Shown one piece after another: positions 44,548 to 55,430 of a stretch of DNA of 64,000 nucleotides (its first letter is position 1; every line of letters begins with the position of its first letter). The notes beneath the pieces were generated by a model. It did no database searches and was not told the origin of the DNA. It was given only the letters and a program-made list of their open reading frames with translations. The translations under genes and the position numbers were made by a program. The stretch lies in contig JAVGWX010000004.1 in assembly GCA_036924085.1 (NCBI GenBank), positions 41,630,793 through 41,694,792 on the forward strand, read 5' to 3'. Origin of the DNA: Ariolimax columbianus (Eukaryota; Mollusca; Gastropoda; Stylommatophora; Arionidae).

Positions 44548-45178
44548 ACTGGTGGTGTTGTTGTGGTGTTGTTGTGGTGTCGTTGGGGTGTTGTTGCGGT
44601 GTTGTTGTGGTGTTGTTGTGGTGTTGTTGTGGTGTTGTTGGGGTGTTGTTGTGGTGTTGTTGGGGTGTTGTTGTGGTGTTGTTGTGGTGTTGTTGTGGTG
44701 TTGGTTTGGTGTTGGTGTGGTGTTGTTGTGGTGTTGTTGGGGTGTTGTTGTGGTGTTGTTGTGGTGTTGTTGGGGTGTTGTTGTGGTGTTGTTGTGGTGT
44801 TGTTGGGGTGTTGTTGTGGTGTTGTTGTGGTGTTGTTGTGGTGTTGTTGTGGTGTTGTTGTGGTGTTGTTGGGGTGTTGTTGTGGTGTTGTTGTGGTGTT
44901 GTTGTGGTGTTGTTGGGGTGTTGTTGTGGTGTTGTTGTGGTGTTGTTGGGGTGTTGTTGTGGTGTTGTTGTGGTGTTGTTGTGGTGTTGTTGGGGTGTTG
45001 TTGTGGTGTTGTTGTGGTGTTGTTGTGGTGTTGTTGTGGTGTTGTTGTGGTGTTGTTGTTGTGGTGTTGTTGTGGTGTTGTTGGGGTGTTGTTGTGATGT
45101 TGTTGTGGTGTTGTTGGGGTGTTGTAGGGGTGTTGTTGTGGTGTTGTTGGGGTGTGGTTGTGGTGTTGTTGTGGTTGT
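44548..45178. repeat. 12-bp GT-rich minisatellite
   Basis: About 52 units of gttgttgtggtg, with a gttgttggggtg variant recurring every few units. G and T only on the + strand, apart from a few point changes. Three + frames (CCGVVVVLLW type) and one - frame (QQHHNNTPTTP type, 293 codons) stay open, so none of these frames is good evidence of a protein. Confidence 0.95.
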
Positions 45179-45179
45179 C

Positions 45180-45847
45180 CTTTAAAGTATGACCACAATC
45201 TGTAACTTTACTCTTTTGTCCGCTCTAGTAAAAGCGATACATGACTGGTTGAAATACCTTTCCTCCTATCCAGAGCGTGCTGATGAAAGTAGAGTGGAGT
45301 CCTCCAGGTAATTGTGCTGTGCTTGGCTTTATCTAGTTGTCGCTCACTGCTACGGACGCTATGTGTCTACTCTGCTACTGCTGGTGTTAAGTCGATGTGT
45401 TTTCTTGTATTTGTGTGTCGGATCTGTACATGCAATGTGCCCTGGATAATTGGTTACAACTTAATCCATTGACATCCTTTCATTGAGCCGTCTAGTCTGT
45501 TTTGACACTAGGTACAGATTCTTTTTCTGACAAAGAAAGTAGTGCTGCACAGAAACTTATATCTAGGATTCAATTTTATTTCTTTTTTCTTTAAAAGGAA
45601 TGAATTTCAATGCGTTTCATGAAAGTGTAACCGGTCCTTTATTTAAATAGCCACGATTCACTCGAGAAACGCTTAAAAGGTGTGCACTGAGGTGCGATTG
45701 GTATTTTCTTTTGCTGCAGAATATTGATCTGTGTCACTACGGACAGGTGAACAATAAACTTGTAACATCGTAATCAATCTCAAATATAAAAGTCGCATAG
45801 GAGACACTGCAAAGAGGCTGCGGGTTTTTGTGTTTGTGTGTGGGCGA
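45180..45847. other. Unassigned DNA
   Basis: No recognised feature. Confidence 0.4.
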
Positions 45848-45869
45848 GGGGGGGGGGGGGGGGGGGGGG
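45848..45869 (+). repeat. Poly-G tract, 22 nt
   Basis: Uninterrupted G run followed by a short GA microsatellite (45879-45891). Length may be affected by sequencing or assembly. Confidence 0.9.
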
Positions 45870-46019
45870 ATTTGACGAGAGAGAGAGAAGAGAGTTGATT
45901 TAAACTTGATTGTGTACGGGCTTTTTTCCCCATCTGTCGAGAGCATCGCACAAAGCACGAACTCCGTAGCTCCAGCGATGAACTCAGGCATTTCCGGAAA
46001 AAAATCGACATCATGAACC

Positions 46020-46115
46020 GACCGTCGCAGCTCGAAATCGAACCATTGAGACTTGAGACTTGCCTGTATAATTGTTAGTTGGGCTCTCAATAACCGCTGG
46101 GTTATTTGAAGTTTG
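46020..46115 (-). mobile_element. Possible tRNA-derived SINE head
   Basis: On the minus strand, ataacccagcggttattgag followed by caatggttcgatttcgagct resembles an A/B box pair (B box like GGTTCGANTCC). It lies inside a 140-codon minus-strand frame that I therefore do not call a gene. Confidence 0.35.
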
Positions 46116-46439
46116 TCGGGGCCGGAGACAGAACCCAGTATATTGCGGCGAGCGTACAAGTATTTTTAAAGTGCTGCCTTTCACACTTTCAAATGCTATT
46201 TTCGGTTGATAATAACGCCTTTCTTGATGCCAAGGAAAGCAACAAGGAAATTATTGTAATAGACATTTAGTAAATATTGGTGATTTCCCTTTAGGGTTTT
46301 GACAATTTCATGTTTCAATTGTAGCTGTGATTTTCTGCACGATCAATGTCGTTGTTGTTGTTGGAAGCTACGTGTATCGTTGAGTAAAGTCTTGTCCATT
46401 GGTAGCAGGTTACAGAAATCCATGTACATGTGAAAAGCT

Positions 46440-46520
46440 GGAAAGAATGGACCGTGTCATTAATGAGGTTCAAACCGGGTACCTTTCTCGCGATAAGTGA
46501 GAGCACTACTACTAGCTATT
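46440..46520 (-). mobile_element. tRNA-derived SINE head
   Basis: On the minus strand, tagtagtagtgctctcactt (A-box-like) and acccggtttgaacctcatta (B box GGTTTGAACC) are spaced like a tRNA promoter. The left boundary and tail are not clear. Confidence 0.45.
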
Positions 46521-46872
46521 GTGGACAGATGATGATGATCAAAATGATTATTATGGTAGATAATACCTAGCCAATAGTGTATGGCCTTGTCTTATGTTCT
46601 GCGTTATCACCGACAACCGCGAAGTGGCGTCAGCGAATATGTTTTTGCCATTAGTGAATATTGACAAAAATATGTATAGTTCTGTTTTACATGAATTTAA
46701 ATAATCAGCAATAGTGCTTATCAAGAAAATCACGATAAAATATAAAACGAATTTAAATTGTAAAGATGAATATAGAAAAAGAAATGTACTTATCCAGAAA
46801 CTAGTGAAGACTATACGATTGTCCCTGCCCATTCAGCGTTTCGCCGTTAACCATTCAATTAATAGCTTTCTT
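46521..46872. other. Unassigned DNA, target of LINE copy B
   Basis: No recognised feature. The LINE insertion site (gtatgcacaaatg) lies at its right edge. Confidence 0.4.
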
Positions 46873-46885
46873 GTATGCACAAATG

Positions 46886-49090
46886 GACAAAACAGATCCA
46901 AATGGATACAGGCCCAAAAGCCTACTGAGCTGTGTCGGCAAGTTGATGGAACGGATGATAAACACCAGACTGATGTGGCATCTGGAAGAAAAACGATTAC
47001 TAATTCCACAGCAAGCCGGCTTTAGACAGCACAGATCCACTGAGGACCAGGTCATCCTCATAGCCCAGGAGATAGAAGATGCCTACCAGGCACAGAAACA
47101 CACAGTAGCTGTTTTGGGTGGATCTGGAAAAGGCATTTGACAAATTCTGGAAGGATGGACTTAGAGTCAAACTAAGAAGAAGTGATGTCTGTGGGAAGAT
47201 GTACAAGTGGATTAACCACTACCTCAAACAAAGAACGGCCAGAGTCCAAGTACAAGGGCAGATGAGCAAAAAGGTGACACTCGAGCAGGGAGTACCCCAA
47301 GGGGGAGTATTGTCACCCACACTCTTCCTGGTATATATAAACGATATTACAGAGAATATACCAAGAAGAGTCCATAGCTCAATGTTTGCAGACGATCTGG
47401 CTATGTGGACCTCTGAAAAGAATCTCACCATAGCAAGGAATCGGATGCAGACGGCCCTAACATCGCTGGAAGAGTGGGCGAACTCATGGCTGGTCAAAAT
47501 AAACGAGGAGAAAACCACATGCACAATATTCTCGCTTTCATTAAAACCCCAAAGTACCAAATTAAGTCTAAATGGCAAAATCCTGCAGCCAAACGACAAC
47601 CCAACCTATCTGGGAGTCACATTTGATCGGCGCATGACATGGAAAAGTCAGATTGAGAGAAACCGAATGAAAGCCAGAGAAAGAATGGCAATCATGAGGA
47701 AACTTGCTGGCACAAGCTGGGGAGCAGACGAAGGCATACTAAAGAAACTGTACACTGGAAGAGTGAGACCAGTTCTCGAGTATGGCATTGCGGCATGAAC
47801 AACAGCAGCGAAGGCGAACTTCGATAAAGTTAACAAACTTCAAAACCAAGCCATGAGAATTATAACAGGGGGCATGAAGTCAACGCCAATTGTAGAACTT
47901 GGATTACAAAACTGCAATCCATGACCGATAGAAGAGACTGCAGAGCCCAGCTGCTGTCAGAGAAACTCCAAAGACTGACGGACGATCCAATGTACCAGAG
48001 ACTAAACAATTTGGGAAATGGGAAACTAAAGCGGAGAAACTTTGCAGAAATAGCCAAAGCAAAGATGCACGAAGATCCCATAAACGCACTAACAACACCA
48101 AAACCCATCACTACTGTACGAAAACCTACCTGGAGGCAGGATATATTTCCAGAGGTGGTAGAAAATATACCAGGTATTGCAAACAAAAACTGCCAGACTG
48201 AAAAAGAAAGGAGAGACACTACCCTAAGCTTCATAACGAAAAGCTACCCAAGCATGGACTGGACCCATGCATACACCGACGGTTCTCTAACAGACACTAC
48301 ACAGAACGGAGGGGCAGGAGCATTCCTGAACCTACCAAATGGCAGAAAAATAACACTGTCATTCGCTACTGGTAAGTACACAAGCAATTTCAGAGCGGAG
48401 GCAGAGGCACTGAGGGCGGCAGTGGAAGAAAAGGTGACACACAGTGAAAATGAGAGCCATATAGTCCTGCTGACAGATGCTCTCGCCGTAGTCACAGCGC
48501 TAAAAAGCCAGAAAAACACTGAGCTTAATGACTTAAGAGCAGCACTCTGCAAACTGTGCCAGCAGTTCGCACCAAAAAGGGTAGTGGTACAGTGGGTTCC
48601 GTCACACTGCAACATCCAAGGCAACGAGGAGGCAGACAGACTGGCAAAAGAAGGTGCAAGACTACCACAAACAGATACCAGTATGACGTACGAAGAGTCA
48701 AAACGGCTTATCAACGCCAGATACATGACCAAATGGGAAACCGAACATACTGGTTACACCAAAAACGATGCCTATTACCAGTTGAACCGAAGAGAGCAGG
48801 TCGTTGTCTTCAGACTTCGCACTGGCCACATCAGACTGAGGTACCACCTATTCAACAAATTGAAGATAGGGTGTACCGACGAATGCCCGTACGGTACTGG
48901 TAAAATGACCACTGAACATCTGCTGCAGAACTGCCCGACATACGAGGATCAGAGAGAGCAGATGTGGCCATTGCCAGTGGAACTGCAAGACAAGCTCTAT
49001 GGCAGTGGCGAGAGCCTCAGGATGACCGCCGCTTTTTTCGAAAAAAATAATGGTTACTGTCTGACTGGGTACGCAGAAAAAGAAGAAGAA
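46886..49090 (+). mobile_element. LINE copy B, I/Nimb-like, 5'-truncated, 13-bp target duplication
   Basis: The insertion is bounded by identical gtatgcacaaatg copies at 46873-46885 and 49091-49103. It starts inside the RT at the point matching about 5400 in copy A and ends in a short GAA tail. Lesions in the coding region: one extra T near 47115, TGA for TGG at 47798, a 4-bp deletion near 47902 (gaacttggatt for gaacttgaaaagatt), and one extra A in the A-run at 49041 that abolishes the natural stop seen in copy C. Otherwise it is nearly identical to copy A. It is the youngest-looking member here. Confidence 0.95.
47118..47798 (+). pseudogene. RT domain of LINE copy B
   Basis: The longest clean RT frame of the family, 226 codons. 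It has MDLEKAFDKFW (first catalytic Asp), GVPQGGVLSPTLFLVYINDI, MFADDLAMWTSEKN (active-site FADD intact), LEEWANSWLVKINEEKTTC (primer-grip side), PTYLGVTFDRRMTWKSQIE, and a thumb segment to VRPVLEYGIAA. It then meets TGA where copy A has TGG. The upstream fingers (TDPNGYRPKSLLSCVGKLME, QAGFRQHRSTEDQ; 46886-47110) are in another frame because of one inserted base. The domain would prime on nicked chromosomal DNA. With the finger region cut and frames broken it cannot work from this copy. Confidence 0.85.
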
Positions 49091-49183
49091 GTATGCACAA
49101 ATGCTAAAATGAATGGACCAATCTTCACCAACTGTACCATCAACATCTTTCCAGATCAATTCTACATTTTACCAAAAAGCTAA
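47921..49183 (+). pseudogene. RNase H and C-terminal knuckle of LINE copy B
   Basis: 420 codons open. After a connector (DRRDCRAQLLSEKLQRLTDD, TTVRKPTWRQDIFPEVVENI) comes RNase H: first Asp in HAYTDGSLTD, Glu in FRAEAEALRAAVEE, Asp in HIVLLTDALAVV, last Asp in NEEADRLAKEGARLP after WVPSHCNIQG. All four carboxylates are present. Next is VVFRLRTGHIRLRYHLFNKL, then a possible zinc knuckle CTDECPYGTGKMTTEHLLQN with its final Cys (C-x3-C-x9-H-x4-C), and MWPLPVELQDK. The true end should be FFEK.MVTV-stop as in copy C. An extra A in the 7-A run at 49041 reads through the tail and past the element into flanking DNA, stopping at 49183. Confidence 0.88.
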
Positions 49184-49269
49184 AATGTACATGCAGAATT
49201 AAATTGGAATAAATTTAGTTTCTAAAAGCAACATTAGAATACAGAAAAATACACTTGAATTTAGAACAA

Positions 49270-50550
49270 AAAAGTGGTATAACTAACGAGAGATAGAAAC
49301 ATGGGTTTGGTATGGTTAACAGGAGATAGAAACATGGGTGTGGTATGTGTAACAATAGATAGGAGCATGCACGTGGATATGTGAAACAATAGACAGAAAC
49401 ATACGTGTGGTATGTGTAACAATAGATAGAAACATACATGGGGTATGTGTAACAATAGATAGAAACATACATGTGGTATGTGTAACAATAGACAGAAACA
49501 TACGTGTGGTATGTGTAATAATAGATGGAAACATACGTGTGGTATGTGTAGCAATAGATGGAAACATACGTGTGGTATGTGTAACAATAGATAGAAACAT
49601 ACATGTGGTATGTGAAACAATAGATGGAAACATACGTGTGGTATGTGTAACAATAGATAGAAACATACATGTGGTATGTGCAACAATAGACAGAAACATG
49701 CGTGTGGTATATGTAACAATAGATGGAAACATACATGTGGTATATGTGACAATAGACAGAAACATTCGTGTGATATGTGTAACAATAGATGGAGACATAC
49801 ATGTGGTAAGTGTAACAATAGACAGAAACATACGTGTGGTATGTGTAACAATAAATGGAAACATACATGTGGTATGTGTAACAATAGACAGAAACATACG
49901 TGTGGTATGTGTAATAATAGATGGAAACATACGTGTGGTATGTGTAGCAATAGATGGAAACATACGTGTGGTATGTGTAACAATAGATAGAAACATACAT
50001 GTGGTATGTGAAATAATAGATGGACACATACGTGTGGTATGTGTAACAATAGATAGAAACATACATGTGGTATGTGCAACAATAGACAGAAACATGCGTG
50101 TGGTATGTGTAACAATAGATGGAAACATACATGTGGTATATGTGACAATAGACAGAAACATTCGTGTGATATGTGTAACAATAGATGGAGACATACATGT
50201 GGTAAGTGTAACAATAGACAGAAACATACGTATGGTATGTGTAACAATAAATGGAAACATACATGTGGTATGTGTAACAATAGATGGAAACATACGTGTG
50301 GTATGTGTAACAGGAGACAGACACATGCACGTGGTATTTGTTAGAATGGATATAAACACATGTGGTATGTGTAACAATTGATATACACATAACAGTGGTA
50401 TACGTAACAAGATATAGATTTTAAATAGTGGTCTGTATAAAAATTGATAAGGACAAAGAAGTGGACAGTGTAACAAGTGATAGATACATTAAAGTGGTAT
50501 GTATAGCAAGAGATCGGCGCATTTAAGTGGTATGTGACAAGATGGAGGCA
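49270..50550. repeat. 33-bp minisatellite with 396-bp higher-order period
   Basis: About 37 units of gtggtatgtgtaacaataga plus tagaaacatacat. Variants (gatgg, gacag, cgtg, gcgtg) recur in the same order 12 units apart: acagaaacattcgtgtgat occurs near 49755 and again 396 bp later. Up to six frames stay open for hundreds of codons. Edges are diverged. Confidence 0.95.
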
Positions 50551-50694
50551 AATACATATGCTGATGATGATGTGTGCCCATGCGCGTGCATGTGCGTTTG
50601 TGTGTTTGTTTGTTTTTGGGTTTTTTTGAATATCTGTAAAGATTGCAAACAAGCAAAGCCTTTTTTTTAAACAACATTTTTTGTAATTATAGTT

Positions 50695-51425
50695 GTGTAT
50701 GAGAGCTTAGGAGAATGGAATGAAAAGTTGATTGAAGAGTGTGAGGGAATGAGAGAGCTGGTTGAGAAGTGTGAGGGAGTGAGACAGCTGGCAGTGGAGT
50801 GTAAGGGAGTGAGAGAGTTGGTTGAGGAGTGTGAGGGAGGGAGAGAATTGGTTGAGGAGTGTGAGGGAGTTAGAGAGTGATGGAGTGTGAGGGAGTGAGA
50901 GAGTTGGTTGTGGAGTGTGAGGGATTGAGAGAGCTGGTTCAGAAGAGTGAGTGGGTGAGAGAGCTGGCTGTGGAGTGGAAGGGAGTGAGAGAGTTTATAT
51001 AGGAGTGTGAGGGAGAGAGAGAATTGGTTGTGGAGTGTGAGGGAGCTAGAGAGTTGGTTGTGGAGTGTGAGGGAGTGAGAGAGTTGGTTGTGGAGTGTGT
51101 GAGTTGGTTGGGGAGTGTCAGAGAGTGAGAGAGATGGTTGGTTGAAGAGTGTGTGGGAGTGAGAGAGTTGGTTGAGGAGTGTGAGGGAGTGAGAGAGTTG
51201 GTTGTGGAGTGTGAGAGTTGGTTGGGGAGTGTTAGAGAGTGAGAGAGATGGTTGGTTAAAGAGTGTGTGGAAGTGAGAGAGTTGGTTGAGGAGTGTGAGG
51301 GAGTGAGAGACTTTGTTGTGGAGTGTGAGATAGTGAGAGAGTTATTTGTGGAGTATTAGGGAGTGAGAGAGTTGGCTGAAGAGTTTGTGGGAGTTAGAGA
51401 GTTGGTTGAACAATGTGAAAGAATA
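50695..51425. repeat. 30-bp purine-rich minisatellite
   Basis: About 24 units of gagggagtgagagagttggt plus tgtggagtgt, with some shortened units near 51100 and 51210. Confidence 0.92.
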
Positions 51426-51619
51426 AGACGATAATAAACAAACAGATCAGCAGACTGACTCCAGCCACAGCAACAAGAGATAGCGCCACACAAGGAAACT
51501 AGCAAATGGGATTAACCATGAAAATCGAGAACAAAATCGATAAGCTGGGAGAGACCAAATTTGAAGCCCGAGAAGAAACAAACGAAGAATTTAAAAAAAT
51601 TGTCAATGAGGATGGGAGT

Positions 51620-51812
51620 AAGGGGATGAAAGGGGTTCGGGTTTCCTGGCCACGAATTAGGGAGATAGAGCTGAAACGGGAGACACGAACAGGGCAGGAT
51701 GTAAATGGGATGGGAGGAAGGGAATGAAAGGGGTTCGGGTTTCCTGGCCACGAATTAGGGAGATAGAGCTGAAACGGGAGACACGAACAGGGCAGGATGT
51801 AAATGGGATGAC
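51620..51812 (+). repeat. 98-bp direct duplication
   Basis: Two nearly perfect copies starting about 51631 and 51729 (aggggttcgggtttcctggc ... gcaggatgtaaatgggatg). Neither copy shows a known domain. Confidence 0.9.
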
Positions 51813-51879
51813 AATATAAAGATGGACTGCAAAATCGTAGAAGAACAACGTTTAAGAAATTAAAGGGAGGCAGATAAAT

Positions 51880-53105
51880 ACAGAGAGAAATATGGACTGA
51901 ACGAAACGAAGAAAGAGAAAGAAAAAGAGAGAGAGAAAGATCGTTTTCCACTAGAAATTGTTAACCAGTTGGTGGTGCTATTAGTGTTGTGTAGATGGGG
52001 CCGCTTTTCTCGCGTGGTTGCGTGCATGACGGCAAGTGAAGTCGCAGTAAATAATCCAGGACTGATAAATCGATACTCGGAAAGCACAAATATGAATTAA
52101 CTTCCGCTTCAGCAGTCTTTTATTTGTCTGTTTGTTCGAGCTGACCTGCTGGCATGTCACTTTGAAATGAAGAGATAGAGAAACAGTGATATTGAGAGAG
52201 GGTGAGAGATAGAAAGTGATTGAGAGGGATGGGAAGAAAGAGAGAAAGTTTGAGACAAAAATGAAGGAGAGAGGGAGGGAGATATAGAAAGAGAGAGATA
52301 GAGACGATGAGATAGAGAGAGTGAGAAAGAGAAAAATAGTGAGACAGAGAGACTAGAAAGAGAGAGAGGCCAAAAGAGTGGACATAAGAGATAAAGAAGG
52401 AGCGTGGGAATGAGAGAGAGAGAGAGAGAGAGAGAGAGCTAAAAGAGAATGTAGGTCGGAGAGAATGAAAGATAGAGAGACAGGAGCAACGATAAAAGAG
52501 TGGAAAAAAGAAGTGAGTATTGGAGAGAGAGAGTCAGAGAGAGAGAAAGAGAGAAAGGGGAGGTGGGAGGGTGGCGTGAGGAAAAGATATTGAAACATTA
52601 CGAAACAAAAGAAATAAAAAATGACATTGGGAGAGACAGAAAATGTATATAAATACAGATATTGAGAGGAAGAGAGAAAGAAAAATAGGCATTGAGGAGA
52701 AAATGAGAGAGCTGGAGGTATAGCAGACTTTGAGAGAGTGAGAGAGAGAGAAAGGCCTGAAAGTGACAGAGAAAGATAGAAATAGTTATCCGATATAGGG
52801 AGATCAGTTTAGAAACAGAAACAAGGAGAGAGAAACAGAGAATGCAAGAGGGAGAGAAGATGAGAGAGAAAGTGGGTAAAGTGATAGTGATCTTGGGAGA
52901 GAGAGATAAATATAGAAACAGATACATCGAAAGAGAGAAGTGCGAGAGAAAGAGAAAGAGAGAAGAGAAGAGAAGAGAAAATAAGAGAAGAGAAGAGAAG
53001 AGAAGAGAAGAGAAAAAAAAGAGAGAAAGTGATATTTAGAGATGGAACAAAGTAATGGCAAAAAGGAGATACGAGAGAGACGAAAACAGCAAGTGAAGGG
53101 AAGTA
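51880..53105 (+). repeat. Polypurine (GA-rich) region
   Basis: From about 52165 to 53105 the + strand is overwhelmingly A and G (gagagagaaag, gatagaga), with few pyrimidines. A shorter block is at 51880-51945. Minus-strand Ser/Leu/Phe-rich frames here are composition artefacts. Simple motifs include (GA)n at 52411-52438 and agaag repeats at 52960-53010. Confidence 0.85.
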
Positions 53106-53264
53106 TCAAGAAGTATCTTCATACAAGAAAGGTCACTTGTTGAACACACAAAAATGTCTCGCATACCAAATTCAGAAATATAAGTTACAAGTACATACGT
53201 GTGTCCACGTTATTCAATGTCGCAGAACTTGCAAATAGTTGTATAACTAATTATCTGTACAAAT

Positions 53265-54290
53265 ATTCGGACTCCTCCGGGCACTTAGTGACGCTGACCC
53301 ACTTTGGTCATGACTCCTCTGGACACTTAGTGACGCTGACCCCCTTTGGTCATGACTCCTCTGGACACTTAGTGAGGTGAACCCACTTTGGTCATGACTC
53401 CTCTGGACACTTAGTGAGGTGAACCCACTTTGGTCATGACTCCTCTGGACACTTAGTGAGGTAAACCCACTTCGGTCATGTCTCCTCTTGACACTTAGTG
53501 AGGTGAACCCACTTTGGTCATGACTCCTCTGGACACTTAGTGAGGTGAACCCACTTCGGTCATGACTCATCTGGATACTTAGTGAGGTGAACCCACTTCG
53601 GTCATGACTTCTCTGTACACTTAGTGAGGTGAACCCACTTTGGTCATGACTCCTCTGGACACTTAGTGAAATGAACCCACTTTGGTCATGACTCCTCTGG
53701 AAACTTAGTGAGGTGAACCCAATTTGGTCATGACTTCTCTGGACACTTAGTGAAGGGAACCCACTTTGGTCATGACTCCTCTGGAAACTTAGTGAGGTGA
53801 ACCCACTTTGGTCATGACTCCTCTGGACACTTAGTGAGGTGAACCCACTTTGGACATGACTACTCTGGAAACTTAGTGAGGTAAACCCACTTTGGACATG
53901 ACTCCTCTGGAAACTTAGTGAGGTAAACCCACTTTGGTCATGACTACTCTGGACACTTAGTGAGGGAAACCCACTTTGGTCAAGACTCCGCTGGAAACTT
54001 AGTGAGGTGAACCCACTTTGGTCATCACTTCTCTGGACATTTAGTTAGGCTGACCCACTTTGGTCAGGACTCCTCTGGACACTTAGTGAGGCGAACCCAC
54101 TTTGGTCATGACTATTCTGGACACTTAGTGAGGTGAACCCACTTTGGTCAAGACTCCTCTGGACACTTAGTGAGGTGAACTCACTTTGGTCATGACTCCT
54201 CTGGACACTTAGTGACGCTGACAAACTTTGGTCATGACTCCTCTGGACACTTAGTGACGCTGACCCACTTTGGTCATGACTCCCAAGTAT
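53265..54290. repeat. 42-bp minisatellite
   Basis: About 24 units of gtgaacccactttggtcatg plus actcctctggacacttagtg ag. Variants gacgctgac / gaggtgaac concentrate at both ends and in the middle respectively. Minus-strand frame SVQRSHDQSGFTSL is a by-product. Confidence 0.95.
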
Positions 54291-54424
54291 CATACTCATG
54301 CAATCAGTTTTTTGGTTTAAATTGATGTCTGTTACATTCTTTTTACGGTGCAGCACAGATTGCTGATGGAAACAATCTTAGAGAATTCGCATGCTCATTA
54401 ATCATTGGTGTTTATATGTGGTGA

Positions 54425-55430
54425 GAATAATCATTGAGAACATTCAGTGAGAACATTCAGTGAGAACAATCAATAAAAACAATCAATGAAAACAATAAAT
54501 AAAAACAATAAAAGAAAACAACAAATGAAAACAATCAATGAAAACAATCAATGAAAACAATCTATGAAAACAATAAATGAAAACAATCGATTAAAACATT
54601 CAGTGAGAACATTCTGTAAAAACAATCAATGAGAACATTAGATAGAAACAATCAATGAGAACATTCAGTGAGAACAACCAATGAAAACAATCAATGAAAA
54701 CAATCAATGAAAAAAATCCATGAAAACAATCATTGAAAATAATCCATGAAAACATTCAGTGAAAACATTCAGTGAAAGCAATCAATGAGAGCATTAATTG
54801 GTAACATTAGATGACAACAATCAATTAAAACAATCCATGAGAGCAATCAATGAAAACAATGAATGAGAACTATCAGTGAGAATATTCAGTCAGAATGTTC
54901 AGTGAGAACTATCAGTGAGAACATTCAGTGAGAAAGTTCAGTGAGAACATTCAGTGAGAACATTCAGTGAGAACATTCAGTGAGAACGTTCAGTGAGAAC
55001 ATTCAGTGAGAACTTTCAGTGAGAACATTCAGTGAGAACGTTCAGTGAGAACATTCAGTGAGGACGTTCAGTGGGAACATTCAGTGAGAACGTTCAGTGA
55101 GAACGTTCAGTGAGAACATTCAGTCAGAATGTTCAGTGAGAACTATCAGTGAGAACATTCAGTGAGAACGTTCAGTGAGAACATTCAGTGAGAACATTCA
55201 GTGAGAACATTCAGTGAGAACATTCAGTGAGAACGTTCAGTGGGAACATTCAGTGAGAACGTTCAGTGAGAACGTTCAGTGAGAACATTCAGTAGGAACG
55301 TCCAGTGAGAACGTTCAGTGAGAACATTCAGTGAGAACGTTCAGTGAGAACAATCAGTGAGAACATTCAGTGAGAACGTTTAGTGAGAACATTCAGTGTG
55401 AAGATTCAGTGAGAACATTCAGCGAGAAAA
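54425..55430. repeat. 13-bp minisatellite, two domains
   Basis: About 77 units. The left half (to about 54860) is mainly aatgaaaacaatc. The right half is agtgagaacattc with an agtgagaacgttc variant. The switch passes through mixed units near 54840-54900. Confidence 0.95.

Noticed and set aside
44317..45198. A 293-codon minus-strand Gln/His/Asn/Thr/Pro protein
   Set aside because: The bulk is the 12-bp GT array. The short unique C-terminal part shows no domain, and three + frames are equally open.
45737..46159. A 140-codon minus-strand frame
   Set aside because: It overlaps a tRNA-like SINE head, includes the poly-G tract (read as poly-Pro) and lacks any conserved motif.
49215..50476. Several frames of 320-390 codons on both strands (for example Cys/Tyr-rich on the minus strand)
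   Set aside because: All are generated by the 33-bp satellite, whose length is divisible by three and whose unit lacks stops in most frames.
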